Shown: one piece after another, positions 10,070 to 20,188 of the stretch
How the letters are laid out: every line of letters begins with the position of its first letter
Numbering within the stretch: the first letter of the stretch is position 1
The notes under the pieces: model-generated
Database searches by the model: none
Seen by the model: only the letters and a program-made list of their open reading frames with translations
What the model was told of the DNA's origin: nothing
Origin: Acidithiobacillus sp.
GTDB lineage: Bacteria > Pseudomonadota > Gammaproteobacteria > Acidithiobacillales > Acidithiobacillaceae
Reading direction: 5' to 3'
DNA: 64,000 nucleotides
NCBI GenBank assembly: GCA_028065135.1
Contig: JAPTWR010000171.1
Location: 6,380-70,379 of the forward strand
Translations under genes and position numbers: made by a program

Positions 10070-11574
10070 CAGACCGTTCCGGCATTGCGTGCGGCGGGCA
10101 GCCAGATCTCGGCGCAGAGACCGCCTCCGGAGCGATTGTGCATGCGGATCCAGCCGCCCTGGGCGCTCACAAGTTCGCGGGTGATGGCAAGCCCCAGACC
10201 CGTACCGCGGGGCAGGCGGTTGCTGACCGGCACCTGATAGAAGCGTTCAAAGACCCGTTCCAGCAAGGCATCGGGAATGCCGGGACCATTGTCGCTGACG
10301 CAAAAAAGGATACCTCCCTGCTGCGCCGTCGCGCGAACCTCGATCCGCCCGCCCGCCGGACTGTACTTGTGGGCGTTGCTGACCAGGTTGGTGAGGATCT
10401 GGCGCAGTCTCTGGGGATCGGCATAGACGCCGAGTTCCTTCGACCCGCCACAGTCCAGTATTTGATTTTTTTTGTCGGTCAGTGGTTGCATGCGTTTTTG
10501 CAGGTCGAGCAGCACGTCGGCGACCGCGATGTCCTGTGGTGAGAAGTCCAGGGAACGCGATTGCAGGGCATGCATATCCAGCATTTCCTGTATGGCGGCG
10601 TACAACTCCTTGACCTGGCGGACGATGATTTCGAGTACTTCGCGCTGTCGCGGCAAGAGCGGACCGATGCGTTCACTGAGCAGGAGCTCGCTGCCGGAGC
10701 GTGCCGACGCCAGCGGCGTGATCAGCTCGTGAGACACCTGGCTGAGAAATTCATGCCGCAAACGTTCCTCTTCCTGCAGCCGGGTCTGCATGCTCTCGAT
10801 GCTCCGGGCGAGATCGCGGAGCTCCTGGGGACCTTCGCTGGCGACATTCGTCAGTTTGCCCGCGCCAATATCCTCGACGGCGCGACGAAAAGCCCTGAGG
10901 GGCCGGGTCAGGGCGCTGGCTACCCGCCAGGGAATGAGTATGCTGAGCAGAGCGGTAATGAAGACCAGCGCATAGAGGAGCTGCACGGCGCGGGTTCGTG
11001 CCGCCGCCGCCGCCGCGCCCTGGCGGATCAGGAGATTTGTCATCGCCAGATGTACAGCCTCGAACTTTTCTTCGACGGCGGCTTTGCTCGCCGCCTCGGT
11101 CACGCTGCCACCCGTGGTCTGCGCATAGGCGGTCAGACTGCTTTGCAACTGTTGTATGGCCACCGTGAGGGCGGGGTGGTCGCGAGTGGCGCGTTGCAGT
11201 GTCTGCAGGTCACGCTCTTCGCTGGTCACCAGTTGGACGAAGGTCTTTTCATAACCAGCCTGCGGCAGCACCTGGGCAAGCCGACGAAAAAATTCCGCCT
11301 GATGCTGGGTGTTCTTGATCTGCAGCAGCTGTTTTTGCAGGGGCAACCCGACCTGAACGAGGGTATCGCTGCTGTTGCCGAGGGTGTGAATGGAGCGAAC
11401 CGCGACGTAGACCACACCGCCCACCAGCATCAGTATCGCCAAAGCGACCACCAGTACCCGCCGCGGAATGGAGTCGGCTCGGTGATGTTCGACGCGCGTC
11501 GGAACGGCTGACTCGCGATCTGTGCTGTGTCCTTCCATGAAATCGGCCGCCATCGGTTCTCCGGCATGGGACAC
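10069..11574 (-). CDS. glrK: sensor histidine kinase, GlrK/QseE type
   Basis: A 501 aa membrane kinase: transmembrane helix at about residues 38-60, a periplasmic helical region, a second helix near 200-220, HAMP (LTRPLRAFRRAVEDIGAGKL), H-box with phospho-acceptor His in SHELITPL, N-box NAHKYSP, G1 DNGPGIP and G2 GTGLGLAI. The H-box carries Ile where Lys/Arg is usual. It is followed by the lipoprotein and response regulator genes, completing a QseE/G/F-like set. The start is uncertain; several Met codons precede the first helix. Confidence 0.85.
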   Translation of the reverse strand: MSHAGEPMAADFMEGHSTDRESAVPTRVEHHRADSIPRRVLVVALAILMLVGGVVYVAVRSIHTLGNSSDTLVQVGLPLQKQLLQIKNTQHQAEFFRRLAQVLPQAGYEKTFVQLVTSEERDLQTLQRATRDHPALTVAIQQLQSSLTAYAQTTGGSVTEAASKAAVEEKFEAVHLAMTNLLIRQGAAAAAARTRAVQLLYALVFITALLSILIPWRVASALTRPLRAFRRAVEDIGAGKLTNVASEGPQELRDLARSIESMQTRLQEEERLRHEFLSQVSHELITPLASARSGSELLLSERIGPLLPRQREVLEIIVRQVKELYAAIQEMLDMHALQSRSLDFSPQDIAVADVLLDLQKRMQPLTDKKNQILDCGGSKELGVYADPQRLRQILTNLVSNAHKYSPAGGRIEVRATAQQGGILFCVSDNGPGIPDALLERVFERFYQVPVSNRLPRGTGLGLAITRELVSAQGGWIRMHNRSGGGLCAEIWLPAARNAGTV

Positions 11575-11718
11575 GCAATTGCGCGCCCGGAATATCCCTT
11601 GATAGCCAGAGTGTAAGCGACCCTGGCGTCAAGGCCTAGTGTAGGCCATTGGCTACGCTTGAACACCTCTTGAACGGGGGCGGGTGGGCGTTGTTGGGCC
11701 TGGTTTGGGCCGCCGGGC

Positions 11719-13395
11719 TCAGGATTCGGCGCCGGCCAGCAAGGCAGCGGCCGCCTGGGTAACCGCATCATTGATTTCAATGCCGCCCAGCATGCGGGCA
11801 ATTTCCTGGCGGCGATCGGTATCGCCCAGGGTATGAACCTTGCTGAGGGTCTGACCGTCGACGACCTGTTTTTCCACCCGGAGGTGCTGGTGCCCCTGGG
11901 CCGCCACCTGCGCCAGATGGGTGACGCAGAGGACTTGCTGATGGGCGCCGAGGCGGCGCAGCAGGCGTCCGACCCGTTCGGCGACGGCACCGCCGATACC
12001 CACGTCCACTTCGTCGAAAATCAGGGTGTCGATGCGTTCCGGCGCGGCGAGGATGACCTGCAGCGCAAGGCCGATGCGTGACAGTTCGCCGCCTGAGGCA
12101 ACCCGGGCCAAGGGTTGGGCGGGATGGCCGGGGTTGGCGGTAATCCAGATTTCCACCTGATCCCACCCGGTATCCCGCCATTGTTTTTCGGCTTCGGGAT
12201 GGCTGTACAGGCGTAGCTCGATAGCGGCGTGGGGCATGCCCAGTTGCTGGATCTGCGCAATGATGGCCTGGGCCAGTGCGTCCTGCTGTCGCTGGCGTGC
12301 GTCGCTGAGGGCGGCGCAGTCCTCGACGTACGCCGCACGCGCCTGGACCAACTCGCGTTCGGCGGCGCGGCGTTCCGCGTCCAAATCTGCGCTGCTCAGC
12401 AATTCCCGGCGCAGTGACTCCCGCTTGGCGAGCAGGCCGGCCATATCGCAGTGGTGCTTACGTTGCAGATCCTGCAGGAGTTGCAGGCGCTGCGCGATAC
12501 TTTCGAGCCGTTCCGGATCGGCCTCCAGGTCGGTGGCGTAGGTGCGCAGGCTGGTAATGGCTTCTTCGGTCTGAATCATGGCCGAGTTGAGCAGTTCATC
12601 GCAGTCCGTTAGGCGGGAATCGTGGGCGCGGGCGGCATGCACATGGCGTTGCGCTTCGGCGATGGCGCGGCTGGCGGCGCTGTCTTCTCCATCCAGGCGG
12701 GCGAGAGCGGCTAGTACGTCTTCCCGCAACTTTTCCACGGCGCCGAGGCGCTGCTCTTCGGCGCGCAGGTTTTCCCATTCATCGGCCTGCAAGTCGGCGG
12801 CTTCCAGCTCGGTGAGCAGAAAGCGCTGCCAGTCTTCCTGCTCATGTTGCATGTTCTGCTGTTCCTGTAACACGGCGCAATGTTGGGCGGCCTGGTGCCA
12901 TTGCCGATAGCGGTCGGCAACGGCGCTCAGATTGGTCTCCAATCCCGCGAAACGATCCAGCAGGAACAGTTGGCGTTCCGGCTGAAGCAGGCTTTGGTGG
13001 GCATGCTGGCCGAGGAGTTCGACCAAGGTTTCACCGAATTCCCGGAGCTGGCCGTTGGTGACACTGCAACCGTTGATGAAGGCACGGCTACGGCCGTTGC
13101 GCTGAATGATGCGGCGCAGGAGGCAGACATCCTCGTCCTCGATTTCCTGTTCGCGCAGCCACCGACGCGCGGGGTGTTCCGGGCTGAGACCGTATTCGGC
13201 GCTGATTTCCGCTTGCTCGGCGCCATGGCGGATGTCTTCAGCGTGGCCTTTGTCGCCGAGGAGCAGGGCGATGGCATCCACCAGAATGGACTTGCCCGCT
13301 CCGGTCTCTCCGGTGAGCACCGTCAGCCCCGCCGCAAAGTCGATGCTGACCGCGTCGATCAGGGCAAAGTCGCGCACCTGGAGGTTGAGGAGCAT
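11719..13395 (-). CDS. recN: DNA repair protein RecN
   Basis: SMC-like ATPase acting in double-strand break repair. It has 558 aa: Walker A GETGAGKS at residues 29-36, long central coiled-coil arms rich in Arg/Glu/Ala/Leu (about 170-370), ABC signature ASGGELSRIGLAL and Walker B LIFDEVDVGIGG near the C-terminus. Length is normal. The start overlaps the stop of nadK by 1 nt, the same nadK-recN order seen in many proteobacteria. Confidence 0.95.
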   Translation of the reverse strand: MLLNLQVRDFALIDAVSIDFAAGLTVLTGETGAGKSILVDAIALLLGDKGHAEDIRHGAEQAEISAEYGLSPEHPARRWLREQEIEDEDVCLLRRIIQRNGRSRAFINGCSVTNGQLREFGETLVELLGQHAHQSLLQPERQLFLLDRFAGLETNLSAVADRYRQWHQAAQHCAVLQEQQNMQHEQEDWQRFLLTELEAADLQADEWENLRAEEQRLGAVEKLREDVLAALARLDGEDSAASRAIAEAQRHVHAARAHDSRLTDCDELLNSAMIQTEEAITSLRTYATDLEADPERLESIAQRLQLLQDLQRKHHCDMAGLLAKRESLRRELLSSADLDAERRAAERELVQARAAYVEDCAALSDARQRQQDALAQAIIAQIQQLGMPHAAIELRLYSHPEAEKQWRDTGWDQVEIWITANPGHPAQPLARVASGGELSRIGLALQVILAAPERIDTLIFDEVDVGIGGAVAERVGRLLRRLGAHQQVLCVTHLAQVAAQGHQHLRVEKQVVDGQTLSKVHTLGDTDRRQEIARMLGGIEINDAVTQAAAALLAGAES

Positions 13396-14282
13396 CAGTC
13401 TGTTCCGGGGGAGTCGGCCCAGTGCAGCTTGCCGCGCAGGATCTGGAAGAAGTTTTCTTCCTCGGGGTGGATGAAACGGGCCGCGCAGGAGGCTCGGCGG
13501 ATGACGATTTCGTCACCGATTTCGAGAGGGACGCTGCAATGGCTGTCCAGGCTGAGCGCGGCGGGCTGGCGGCTGGCGGTGAGACGGGCCACGATTTCCA
13601 CCGAATCGGCCACCGCCAGGGGTCGCGCCGTGAGGGTGTGTGGGCAGATGAGGACGAGGAGGAGCGCCGCGAGGGTGGGGGTGAGGATGGGCCCGCCCGC
13701 CGACATGGCGTAGGCCGTGGAGCCGGTAGGTGTGGCGATGATGAGACCGTCGGCGCGCTGGGTATAGACGAAACGGCCGTCCATCTGCACCTGCAGTTCA
13801 ATCATGCTCTCGCCACCGCCCTTGTGGATAAAGACTTCGTTGACGGCGAGGCCGGTATGGACACGCTCCTCACTACGCCATAACTCGGCATGGAGGATAC
13901 TGCGCAGGTCCTGCTGGTAATGCCCCTCCAGAATGGGTGGCAAGGCTTCGTTGATCTGGTTGATGGAGAGGTCGGCGAGAAAGCCGAGGCGCCCCTGATT
14001 GATGCCGAGGATGGGAATGCCGCTTTGTGCGGTCTGTCGCGCGGTCCCTAACAGCGTACCATCTCCGCCAAGGGCGATGACGAGGTCCGAGCCGGCATCC
14101 GCTTCCGCGAAGGAAAGCAACGGTAGCCCCAGGCTGTCGCCGATATCCGCAGCACTTTGGCTTTCCAGAAAGGTGGGCATGTCTCGCGCCAGCAAAAAAT
14201 CCCGCAGTTGTCGCAACCCAGGGAGAACCGAGGGATCATGATATTTGCTGACGAGCAAGACGCGCTGAAAGGGTTGGGTCAT
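13395..14282 (-). CDS. nadK: NAD kinase
   Basis: Phosphorylates NAD to NADP in the cytosol. The 295 aa protein contains the ATP-NAD kinase motif GGDGTLLG and the second signature TGSTAYAMSAGGP. The start was set at the ATG at 14282 (MTQPFQRVLL) because the conserved fold begins there; in-frame Met codons further upstream would add a Cys/Pro-rich leader not seen in the family. It is directly coupled to recN downstream and follows coaX by 79 nt. Confidence 0.93.
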   Translation of the reverse strand: MTQPFQRVLLVSKYHDPSVLPGLRQLRDFLLARDMPTFLESQSAADIGDSLGLPLLSFAEADAGSDLVIALGGDGTLLGTARQTAQSGIPILGINQGRLGFLADLSINQINEALPPILEGHYQQDLRSILHAELWRSEERVHTGLAVNEVFIHKGGGESMIELQVQMDGRFVYTQRADGLIIATPTGSTAYAMSAGGPILTPTLAALLLVLICPHTLTARPLAVADSVEIVARLTASRQPAALSLDSHCSVPLEIGDEIVIRRASCAARFIHPEEENFFQILRGKLHWADSPGTD

Positions 14283-14361
14283 GGGAGTAGCGTACATGGG
14301 GGAACAGCTGGCGCCAAGTGGCTGCGGCCATTTTTGCACGGGCCGGTGTCGGGGACGGGTG

Positions 14362-15087
14362 TCATCCTCGTATCCACAGATAAAAGCCGCGCAGAAGCAG
14401 ATGGGGCTGATACAGGCTACCAGCGATGCCAGGTTGCCAACGTTCGGCATCACCGCCGGTGATCAGTATCTGTGCCTGGGGGCTGTACTGGCGATAGTCG
14501 GTAATGGCGCCGCGCAGGGCATCGGCAAAGAGGTGGATGACCCCGGCCTGAATGGCGCTGCTGGTGTCATTGCCCAGCATTTCCGCCGGGGTGTTCAGGG
14601 CGACTTCAGGAAGGAGTGCCGTGCCTTCATGCAGACCGCGCAGGCTCATGGCGACACCCGGCAGGATACGTCCGCCCCGGAAATGTCCGCCAGCCAGCAG
14701 GTCGATCTTGATGGCGGTGCCCATGTCGATGACGATGCTGTCTTGGCCGGGGAAGTCCATGGCGGCGGCGAGCAGGCAGCAGCGGCGGTCAAAGCCAAGG
14801 CTTTCCGGCGGATGATAGCGGTGGGGCACGGCGCGGCGAAAAAAGCCGGGGTCCGGCTCGCGGACCTCTGCCGTGGCCAGGGCTTCCCGCCAGGCGACAA
14901 GCGCCGCAGGCACGACGCCGCCCAGCGCGACGGGTTCCCGGTTCGGCGCGCTGAGCCATGTCAGGCCGGGCTGCTGCAGGATTTCTGCGGGTGGCAGTGC
15001 AGTGGTCACGCTGACGCTGTCGAAATGCATGCCATCGCGAGTACGCGCCAGCAGGGTGCGGGTATTGCCGACGGAGATGAGGATCAT
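14362..15087 (-). CDS. coaX: type III pantothenate kinase
   Basis: First step of coenzyme A synthesis. This is a 241 aa ASKHA-fold enzyme with the N-terminal phosphate loop (ISVGNTRTLLA; the family usually has D-x-G-N-[ST]), the DMGTAIKIDLL segment (phosphate 2 motif) and GGRILPG. The usual Asp of the first motif is Ser-Val here (SVGNT), a departure to note, but the rest is intact and length is typical. It overlaps the end of birA by 4 nt, the common birA-coaX arrangement. Confidence 0.88.
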   Translation of the reverse strand: MILISVGNTRTLLARTRDGMHFDSVSVTTALPPAEILQQPGLTWLSAPNREPVALGGVVPAALVAWREALATAEVREPDPGFFRRAVPHRYHPPESLGFDRRCCLLAAAMDFPGQDSIVIDMGTAIKIDLLAGGHFRGGRILPGVAMSLRGLHEGTALLPEVALNTPAEMLGNDTSSAIQAGVIHLFADALRGAITDYRQYSPQAQILITGGDAERWQPGIAGSLYQPHLLLRGFYLWIRG

Positions 15088-16025
15088 GGATGCTGGGGCC
15101 GCAGGCTGACGTCACCGGCACTCAGCCAGATCGTACCCGTATCCGCACAGGATACCTGCAGGCGCCCGTCCGGGCCGAGGCCCAGCACCCGGGCCTCGCG
15201 CACGCCCTGCGCGTCGCTGATCTGAACGGGCTGCCCGGTCAGGCGATCCGCCTTCTCCCACAAGGTCAGGAAAGGCGTGAACCCCTCGTCCGCAAAGCGC
15301 GCGAAGTCTTCCCGCCATTGGCGGAGAATAGTACCGGCGAGGGCGCTGCGGGTGACCCTGATGTCGAGGTCGGCGAGGCTCACGGCAGTGGCTGGCAGAC
15401 CGGGATCATCGTGGATGTTGAGTCCCAAACCGACCACCAGCCGGGTCTCTTCGTGGCGGCGCGGGCGGGCTTCGACCAGAATGCCCCCCAGCTTGCGTCC
15501 CCCCACCCAAAGATCGTTGGGCCACTTGACCCAAAGATCGGGCAGGCGCGCCCGCAGCAGGGTGAACACGGACAGGGCGGCAACGATGGTTAGTGCCGCA
15601 TGGACCGGGCGGAGCTGAGTCCAGCGGTAACTCAGGTAGAGATGGCGCCCGAAAGGTGAAGACCACCGGCGCCCGCGCCGCCCGCGTCCGGCCCACTGGC
15701 TTTCGGTGAGACAGACGTCCATGCCGGCATCCTGCAGGATCTCGGCATTGGTGGATGCGCAGCACAGTGGCAGATGGATATGCGCCGGGTCGATGCCGCC
15801 GATGTCGGCAATCTCTTGGGCGCAGAGGGGCGCGGCAGGATATTCCAGTTGCACGCCACCATCTCGCGCATAGAGGGGGAAGCCCCATTCGCCGGCCTCC
15901 GCGAGCAGCGCAGACGGAAGCCCGCTTGAATCATCGGCAGGCCAGGCGTGGGGCAAGCCGTCGGCCACGGTCGTCAACAAGGCCTGTAATGCCGCCGATG
16001 GTGCTTCAGGAGCGGATATGGCCAT
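15084..16025 (-). CDS. birA: biotin--[acetyl-CoA-carboxylase] ligase
   Basis: Attaches biotin to the carboxyl carrier protein of acetyl-CoA carboxylase. The 313 aa protein has an N-terminal region of about 75 residues resembling the winged-helix repressor domain, then the ligase core with [11 protein letters not shown] (the biotinyl-AMP loop), [17 protein letters not shown] and a C-terminal SH3-like domain. The N-terminal domain is weakly conserved, so repression of biotin genes is uncertain. It overlaps proA by 20 nt and coaX by 4 nt. Confidence 0.9.
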   Translation of the reverse strand: MAISAPEAPSAALQALLTTVADGLPHAWPADDSSGLPSALLAEAGEWGFPLYARDGGVQLEYPAAPLCAQEIADIGGIDPAHIHLPLCCASTNAEILQDAGMDVCLTESQWAGRGRRGRRWSSPFGRHLYLSYRWTQLRPVHAALTIVAALSVFTLLRARLPDLWVKWPNDLWVGGRKLGGILVEARPRRHEETRLVVGLGLNIHDDPGLPATAVSLADLDIRVTRSALAGTILRQWREDFARFADEGFTPFLTLWEKADRLTGQPVQISDAQGVREARVLGLGPDGRLQVSCADTGTIWLSAGDVSLRPQHP

Positions 16026-17262
16026 CTCCCAGGACGATCCATTTCTGCAGGGTCAGCCCTTCCAGCCCCACCGGTCCGCGCACGTGCAGGCGGTTGGTGG
16101 AGATGCCGATCTCTGCACCCAGACCGTATTCAAAGCCGTCGGCAAAGCGGGTGGAGGCATTGACCATGACGGAACTGGCGTCCACCTCGCGCAGAAAGCG
16201 GCGGGCCTGGGTATAGTTTTCGGTGACGATGGACTCGGTATGCTGAGAGCCGTACCGGTTGATGTGTGCAATCGCGGCGTCGAGATCATCCACCACCTTG
16301 AGGGAAATGATCGGCCCCAGATACTCCGTGCCGTAGTCCTCTTCGGTCGCCGCAATGGCACCGGGGATGCGGGGCAGGCCGCGTTCGCAGGCGCGGATCT
16401 CAATGCCTTTCTCCTGCAGTGCCGCGGCGATGGAGCCGAGCAGGTCATCCATCCGCTCCTGATGAATGAGCAGACTCTCTGCAGTATTGCAGGTGCCCAA
16501 CCGCTGGGCTTTGGAATTGAGGACCACCCTCAGTGCCTTGCGGGCATCGGCGTCGGCGTCCACATACACATGGCAGTTGCCATGCAGATGCATGATCACG
16601 GGTACGGTGGCATCGGCCTTGACGCGGGAGATAAGGCCCTTGCCACCGCGGGGAATCACCACATCCACATAGCGATCCATGCCGATCAGGATACCCACGG
16701 CTTCGCGCTCGGCGGTGTTGACGTACTGGATCAGATCGAGGGGCAGGTTGGCCTTGCCGAGGGCAGCGCGCAGGCGCTCGGCGATGGCCATGTTGCTGTG
16801 CAGGGACTCGGAACCGCCACGCAGGATGACGGCGTTACCCGATTTGACGCAGAGGCCGGCGGCATCGGCGGTGACGTTGGGGCGCGATTCATAGATCATG
16901 GCGATCACGCCCAGGGGCGCGCGCATACGGCCTACCTGAATGCCGCTGGGGCGGTAACGCAGGTCGGTGATCTCGCCCACGGGGTCGGGCAGGGCGGCGA
17001 TTTCTTCGAGGCCCCTGGCCATGGCTTCGATACGGGCTTCGTCCAGACGCAAGCGGTCGATGAAAGCGGCATCCTTGCCCGCTTCTTCGGCGCTGCGTAA
17101 ATCCTTGCGGTTGGCGCGTTGCAGATTGTCGGCGTCGCGGCGCAGAAATTCCGCCATCGCGCGCAGGGCGCTGTCTTTGGCGGCGCTGTCCGCGCTTTGC
17201 AACCGGCGCTGGGCGCTACGGGCGCGTTCACCGATTTTTTCCAGTTCGCTACGTAAATCCAA
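16006..17262 (-). CDS. proA: gamma-glutamyl phosphate reductase
   Basis: NADPH-dependent second step of proline synthesis, an aldehyde-dehydrogenase-fold enzyme. Family blocks are clear: [31 protein letters not shown], the catalytic Cys in [15 protein letters not shown], and a C-terminal [14 protein letters not shown] chose the TTG at 17262 as start because a perfect AGGAGG lies 7 nt upstream of it (17271-17276 on the complement) and it yields the usual opening; an ATG 45 nt further upstream would bury that ribosome site inside the gene. Length is then 418 aa. Confidence 0.93.
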   Translation of the reverse strand: MDLRSELEKIGERARSAQRRLQSADSAAKDSALRAMAEFLRRDADNLQRANRKDLRSAEEAGKDAAFIDRLRLDEARIEAMARGLEEIAALPDPVGEITDLRYRPSGIQVGRMRAPLGVIAMIYESRPNVTADAAGLCVKSGNAVILRGGSESLHSNMAIAERLRAALGKANLPLDLIQYVNTAEREAVGILIGMDRYVDVVIPRGGKGLISRVKADATVPVIMHLHGNCHVYVDADADARKALRVVLNSKAQRLGTCNTAESLLIHQERMDDLLGSIAAALQEKGIEIRACERGLPRIPGAIAATEEDYGTEYLGPIISLKVVDDLDAAIAHINRYGSQHTESIVTENYTQARRFLREVDASSVMVNASTRFADGFEYGLGAEIGISTNRLHVRGPVGLEGLTLQKWIVLGDGHIRS

Positions 17263-17429
17263 GATGGAGCCTCCTGTGCTGGGCCCCGGCTGGATGTGCG
17301 GCAACAAAAAAACCGTCGCTGATCCGTGCCGGGAAACGGCAGCCCGCGTGGCCTAACCCGCGCGGGTACTGTTGGTATTGTGCCGTTCCGGGGCCATTCC
17401 GGCAATCCGCAGGCAGCGACGGCGGGTAT

Positions 17430-18644
17430 TCAAGACGGCCGCCAAGGGGTGCCGCGGTAGACCCAGGTGGCGAGGAGTGTGGTGGCGGTGATGGCGATGC
17501 AGGCGGAAAAGCCGAAGGCATAAGGGGCGCCGACCTCTTCCCATATCCAGCCGAACAATAATCCCGCAGGGATCGCGCTGATGCCAGTGGCCAGGTTATA
17601 CCAGCCAAAGGCCGTGCCGCGCTCGTCGGCTGTGGTCAGGTCATTGATCTGGGCTCGTTCGGCCCCTTCGCTGAAGCCAAAAAACAAACCATAGGACAAG
17701 GCCACCGCCCACAACAACGGGAGGCTTTCCACCATGGCGAACAAGGCGTAGTTACAGCCGTAGGCCGACCAGCCGATGAATAAAACGGGTCGCCGCCCCA
17801 GTTTATCGGCCAGTCGTCCGCCGCCCATGCCGGTGCTGCTCTTGGCCGCATGGATGGAGGCCCAGAGCAGGAGTACCTGTACGACGTCCATGCCGAGCTG
17901 ATAAGCACGCAATAGAATGAAGGTTTCGGTGGCGCGGGCCAGGGTGAACAGGCTCAGCGTAAGGAGATAGCGCCGGATGTGGGGTGACAGGTGATGCGGG
18001 TTCAGGGAGATACGGGCTGGGGTCCGGTGATTGGGTGGTCGTTGCGCCTCACGCACGCCGCCAATGAGGAGCAAAATGGCGACGGCGCCGGGAATGGCCG
18101 ACAGGAGAATGACATCCTCCAAGGGGATTCCGGAAAAATGCAAAACTGCCGCTGCCACCAGAGCCCCCAGCAGCGCGCCCCCATTGTCCATGGCCCTTTG
18201 GTAGCCAAACGCAAAGCCGATGCGTTGCGGTGGCGTGGAATCTGCCAGCAAGGCATCCCTTGGTGCGGTGCGGATACCTTTCCCCATCCGGTCGATGCTG
18301 CGCACGAGCAGGAGCACTGGCCAGCTTCCCACCACAGCGATGAGCGGTCGCGCCAGATTGGAAACCGTGTAGCCGATTACCGTCAGCCCCTTGCGCCGCC
18401 CACCGATGAGGTCAGAATGCCGGCCGGACCAGAGTTTGAGAAAGCTCGCTACGGTATCCGCCACCCCTTCTACCAGGCCCAGGGCCACCGGACCCGCAGC
18501 GAGTATGGTGGCCAGGAGGACAGGGATGAGAGGGACCACCATCTCCGAGGCAAGATCATTGAAAAAGCTGACAAATCCGAGAACGAGAACGGTGAATGGC
18601 AGAGCCTGGCGCATGGGTGCTAAACCTTTAGGGGGCGACTTCAT
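17430..18644 (-). CDS. MFS transporter
   Basis: A 404 aa inner-membrane carrier with about 12 hydrophobic helices. The MFS motif between helices 2 and 3 appears as SGRHSDLIGGRRKGL and an equivalent loop in the second half as GGRLADKLGRRP. The RSIDRMGKGIRTAPRDALLADS segment is typical of a widespread, uncharacterised proteobacterial MFS subgroup. Substrate unknown. A Met 10 codons in (18614) is an alternative start. It lies between holA and proA on the same strand with gaps of 31 and 167 nt, so it may be a separate unit inserted into a conserved block. Confidence 0.8.
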   Translation of the reverse strand: MKSPPKGLAPMRQALPFTVLVLGFVSFFNDLASEMVVPLIPVLLATILAAGPVALGLVEGVADTVASFLKLWSGRHSDLIGGRRKGLTVIGYTVSNLARPLIAVVGSWPVLLLVRSIDRMGKGIRTAPRDALLADSTPPQRIGFAFGYQRAMDNGGALLGALVAAAVLHFSGIPLEDVILLSAIPGAVAILLLIGGVREAQRPPNHRTPARISLNPHHLSPHIRRYLLTLSLFTLARATETFILLRAYQLGMDVVQVLLLWASIHAAKSSTGMGGGRLADKLGRRPVLFIGWSAYGCNYALFAMVESLPLLWAVALSYGLFFGFSEGAERAQINDLTTADERGTAFGWYNLATGISAIPAGLLFGWIWEEVGAPYAFGFSACIAITATTLLATWVYRGTPWRPS

Positions 18645-18675
18645 GGCGCGAGTCTAGGCACCAATAAATCCATCG

Positions 18676-19668
18676 TCACCTGCACATCCGCAGACAGAGA
18701 TCGGTCAGTGCGGGCCAGACCGGCGTGGGATCCTGCCCCTTGATGCGGGCATCGATGGCGAGGCAATCTTCGATGCCCGCCTGTAGCCCTGAGCGGGTCA
18801 GGCGCCGTGCCGCGGTGCGCAGCCAGCCCTGCCGTGGTGGAAAAATACGGTTCTGCCGGAAGAATGCATCGACATCCACGCCGCCAGCCCGCAATTCGGC
18901 CAGCAGGCGCAGATCCTTGTGCAGGACCCACAGGCACAAGGCCGGTTCGCCGTCGCCGTTGCGCAGGCGGTCGAGCATGTGCAGCATCTGTTCCGTTTCG
19001 CCGCGCAGGACCGCGTCGGCAAGGTCGTAAATGGTGAACTGGCTGCTGTCTGCCAGCACCGCGCGGATGGCGATGACATCGATGCGCTGCCCCGGATAGA
19101 CCTGCTGCAATCGTTGGATGGCCTGATGGCAGGCCCCGAGGTTGCCGGCGCTGAGGTCGGTGAGCAACTGGACGGCGGCGCTGTCGGCCTGCATCCCGGC
19201 GGCGCGCAGACGCTCCTCTACCCAGCGCGGCCAGTCCTGCCCCTCCGGGCGGTACAGCAGGAGCGTGTGGCCGTGAGTCTCGATGCCCTTGAACCATGCG
19301 GTTTTTTGGGTGCTGGCGTCAGGGCGGGGGCCGCTGACAACCAGCAGCGCGTCGGGAGGTGGCGAGGCCAGCCAGTACTGCAGGGCGGCGCTACCCTCTT
19401 TGGGGACTTTGGGGCTATCCAGGCGCAGCAGGAGCACGCGCTGTGCCGCGAAAAGCGAGCCCGCATCCCGCTCGTCGCGCAAGGCATCCCAGATGCCGCC
19501 GTCCTGCTGAGCGAGACGTTGTTTCTGAGCGAAGCCATGCTGTGCCGCAGCAGCCATCAGGGCGTCTTCCGCCTCCTGCAGGAGCAGGGGCTCATCAGAA
19601 AAGAGGCCATAGACGGATGCCAAAGGGCCGCGTAAATGGCTAGCCCAGTACGTCGGCTTCAGCCGCAT
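18676..19668 (-). CDS. holA: DNA polymerase III subunit delta
   Basis: Clamp-loader subunit that opens the beta clamp. The 330 aa protein shows the family pattern: N-terminal PVYGLFSDEPLLLQEAEDAL-like opening (here SVYGLFSDEP), a central LSAGNLGACHQAIQRLQQVYPG segment and a C-terminal helical domain ending in LTDLCLRMC. Length is normal. It starts 1 nt after the lptE stop, and the leuS-lptE-holA order is the standard proteobacterial operon. Confidence 0.92.
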   Translation of the reverse strand: MRLKPTYWASHLRGPLASVYGLFSDEPLLLQEAEDALMAAAAQHGFAQKQRLAQQDGGIWDALRDERDAGSLFAAQRVLLLRLDSPKVPKEGSAALQYWLASPPPDALLVVSGPRPDASTQKTAWFKGIETHGHTLLLYRPEGQDWPRWVEERLRAAGMQADSAAVQLLTDLSAGNLGACHQAIQRLQQVYPGQRIDVIAIRAVLADSSQFTIYDLADAVLRGETEQMLHMLDRLRNGDGEPALCLWVLHKDLRLLAELRAGGVDVDAFFRQNRIFPPRQGWLRTAARRLTRSGLQAGIEDCLAIDARIKGQDPTPVWPALTDLCLRMCR

Positions 19669-19669
19669 T

Positions 19670-20188
19670 TCAGGGCACCTGCTGGCGGAAGCCAGGGCTG
19701 TTGAGCACCCGCCGCAGAATCTGTCGCGCGCCCTGCTCCATCAGCAGACGCTGCATGGTGATCTGCTGTTCGTTGGTGGCCAGTGGGCTGGCACTGTTGA
19801 AACTAAAGCTGTTCTCCACCAGCAGAGGTTGGGATTCAAGCAATACTTTATGATCGTTGCCTGTCACGCTGAACTGGGCATGCAGGGTGTCGAGAAACTC
19901 CTGGGCGACGCCGCTGCTCGGGCTGATGCTGATGATCCGCTGGCTGATATACGCATTGTCGATCTGGAGCAGCGGGCCATCAGATTTGGCCCTGTTGCCG
20001 TCCCGCTGCAATTCGCGATGGACGGCCTCGGCCAGACTGCCTCCGGCGGGGCCGCTGCCGACGACGCGCAACCCCGTCAGCCTGGGCGGAATGGTGGCCC
20101 CGGTTTGTAAATGAAAGCCGCAGCCGCCCAGCAGCAGCGCCAGCCCCGCCACGAGCCACCAGCGACGCCACGGCAACGTGCCGCTCAT
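19670..20188 (-). CDS. lptE: LPS-assembly lipoprotein LptE
   Basis: Outer-membrane lipoprotein that plugs LptD during lipopolysaccharide export. It is 172 aa with a signal peptide ending in lipobox LGGCGF (Cys near residue 23), followed by the LptE pattern of [17 protein letters not shown] and alternating strands. The family is poorly conserved, so the call leans on the lipobox, the size and the leuS-lptE-holA context. It overlaps leuS by 4 nt. Confidence 0.85.
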   Translation of the reverse strand: MSGTLPWRRWWLVAGLALLLGGCGFHLQTGATIPPRLTGLRVVGSGPAGGSLAEAVHRELQRDGNRAKSDGPLLQIDNAYISQRIISISPSSGVAQEFLDTLHAQFSVTGNDHKVLLESQPLLVENSFSFNSASPLATNEQQITMQRLLMEQGARQILRRVLNSPGFRQQVP

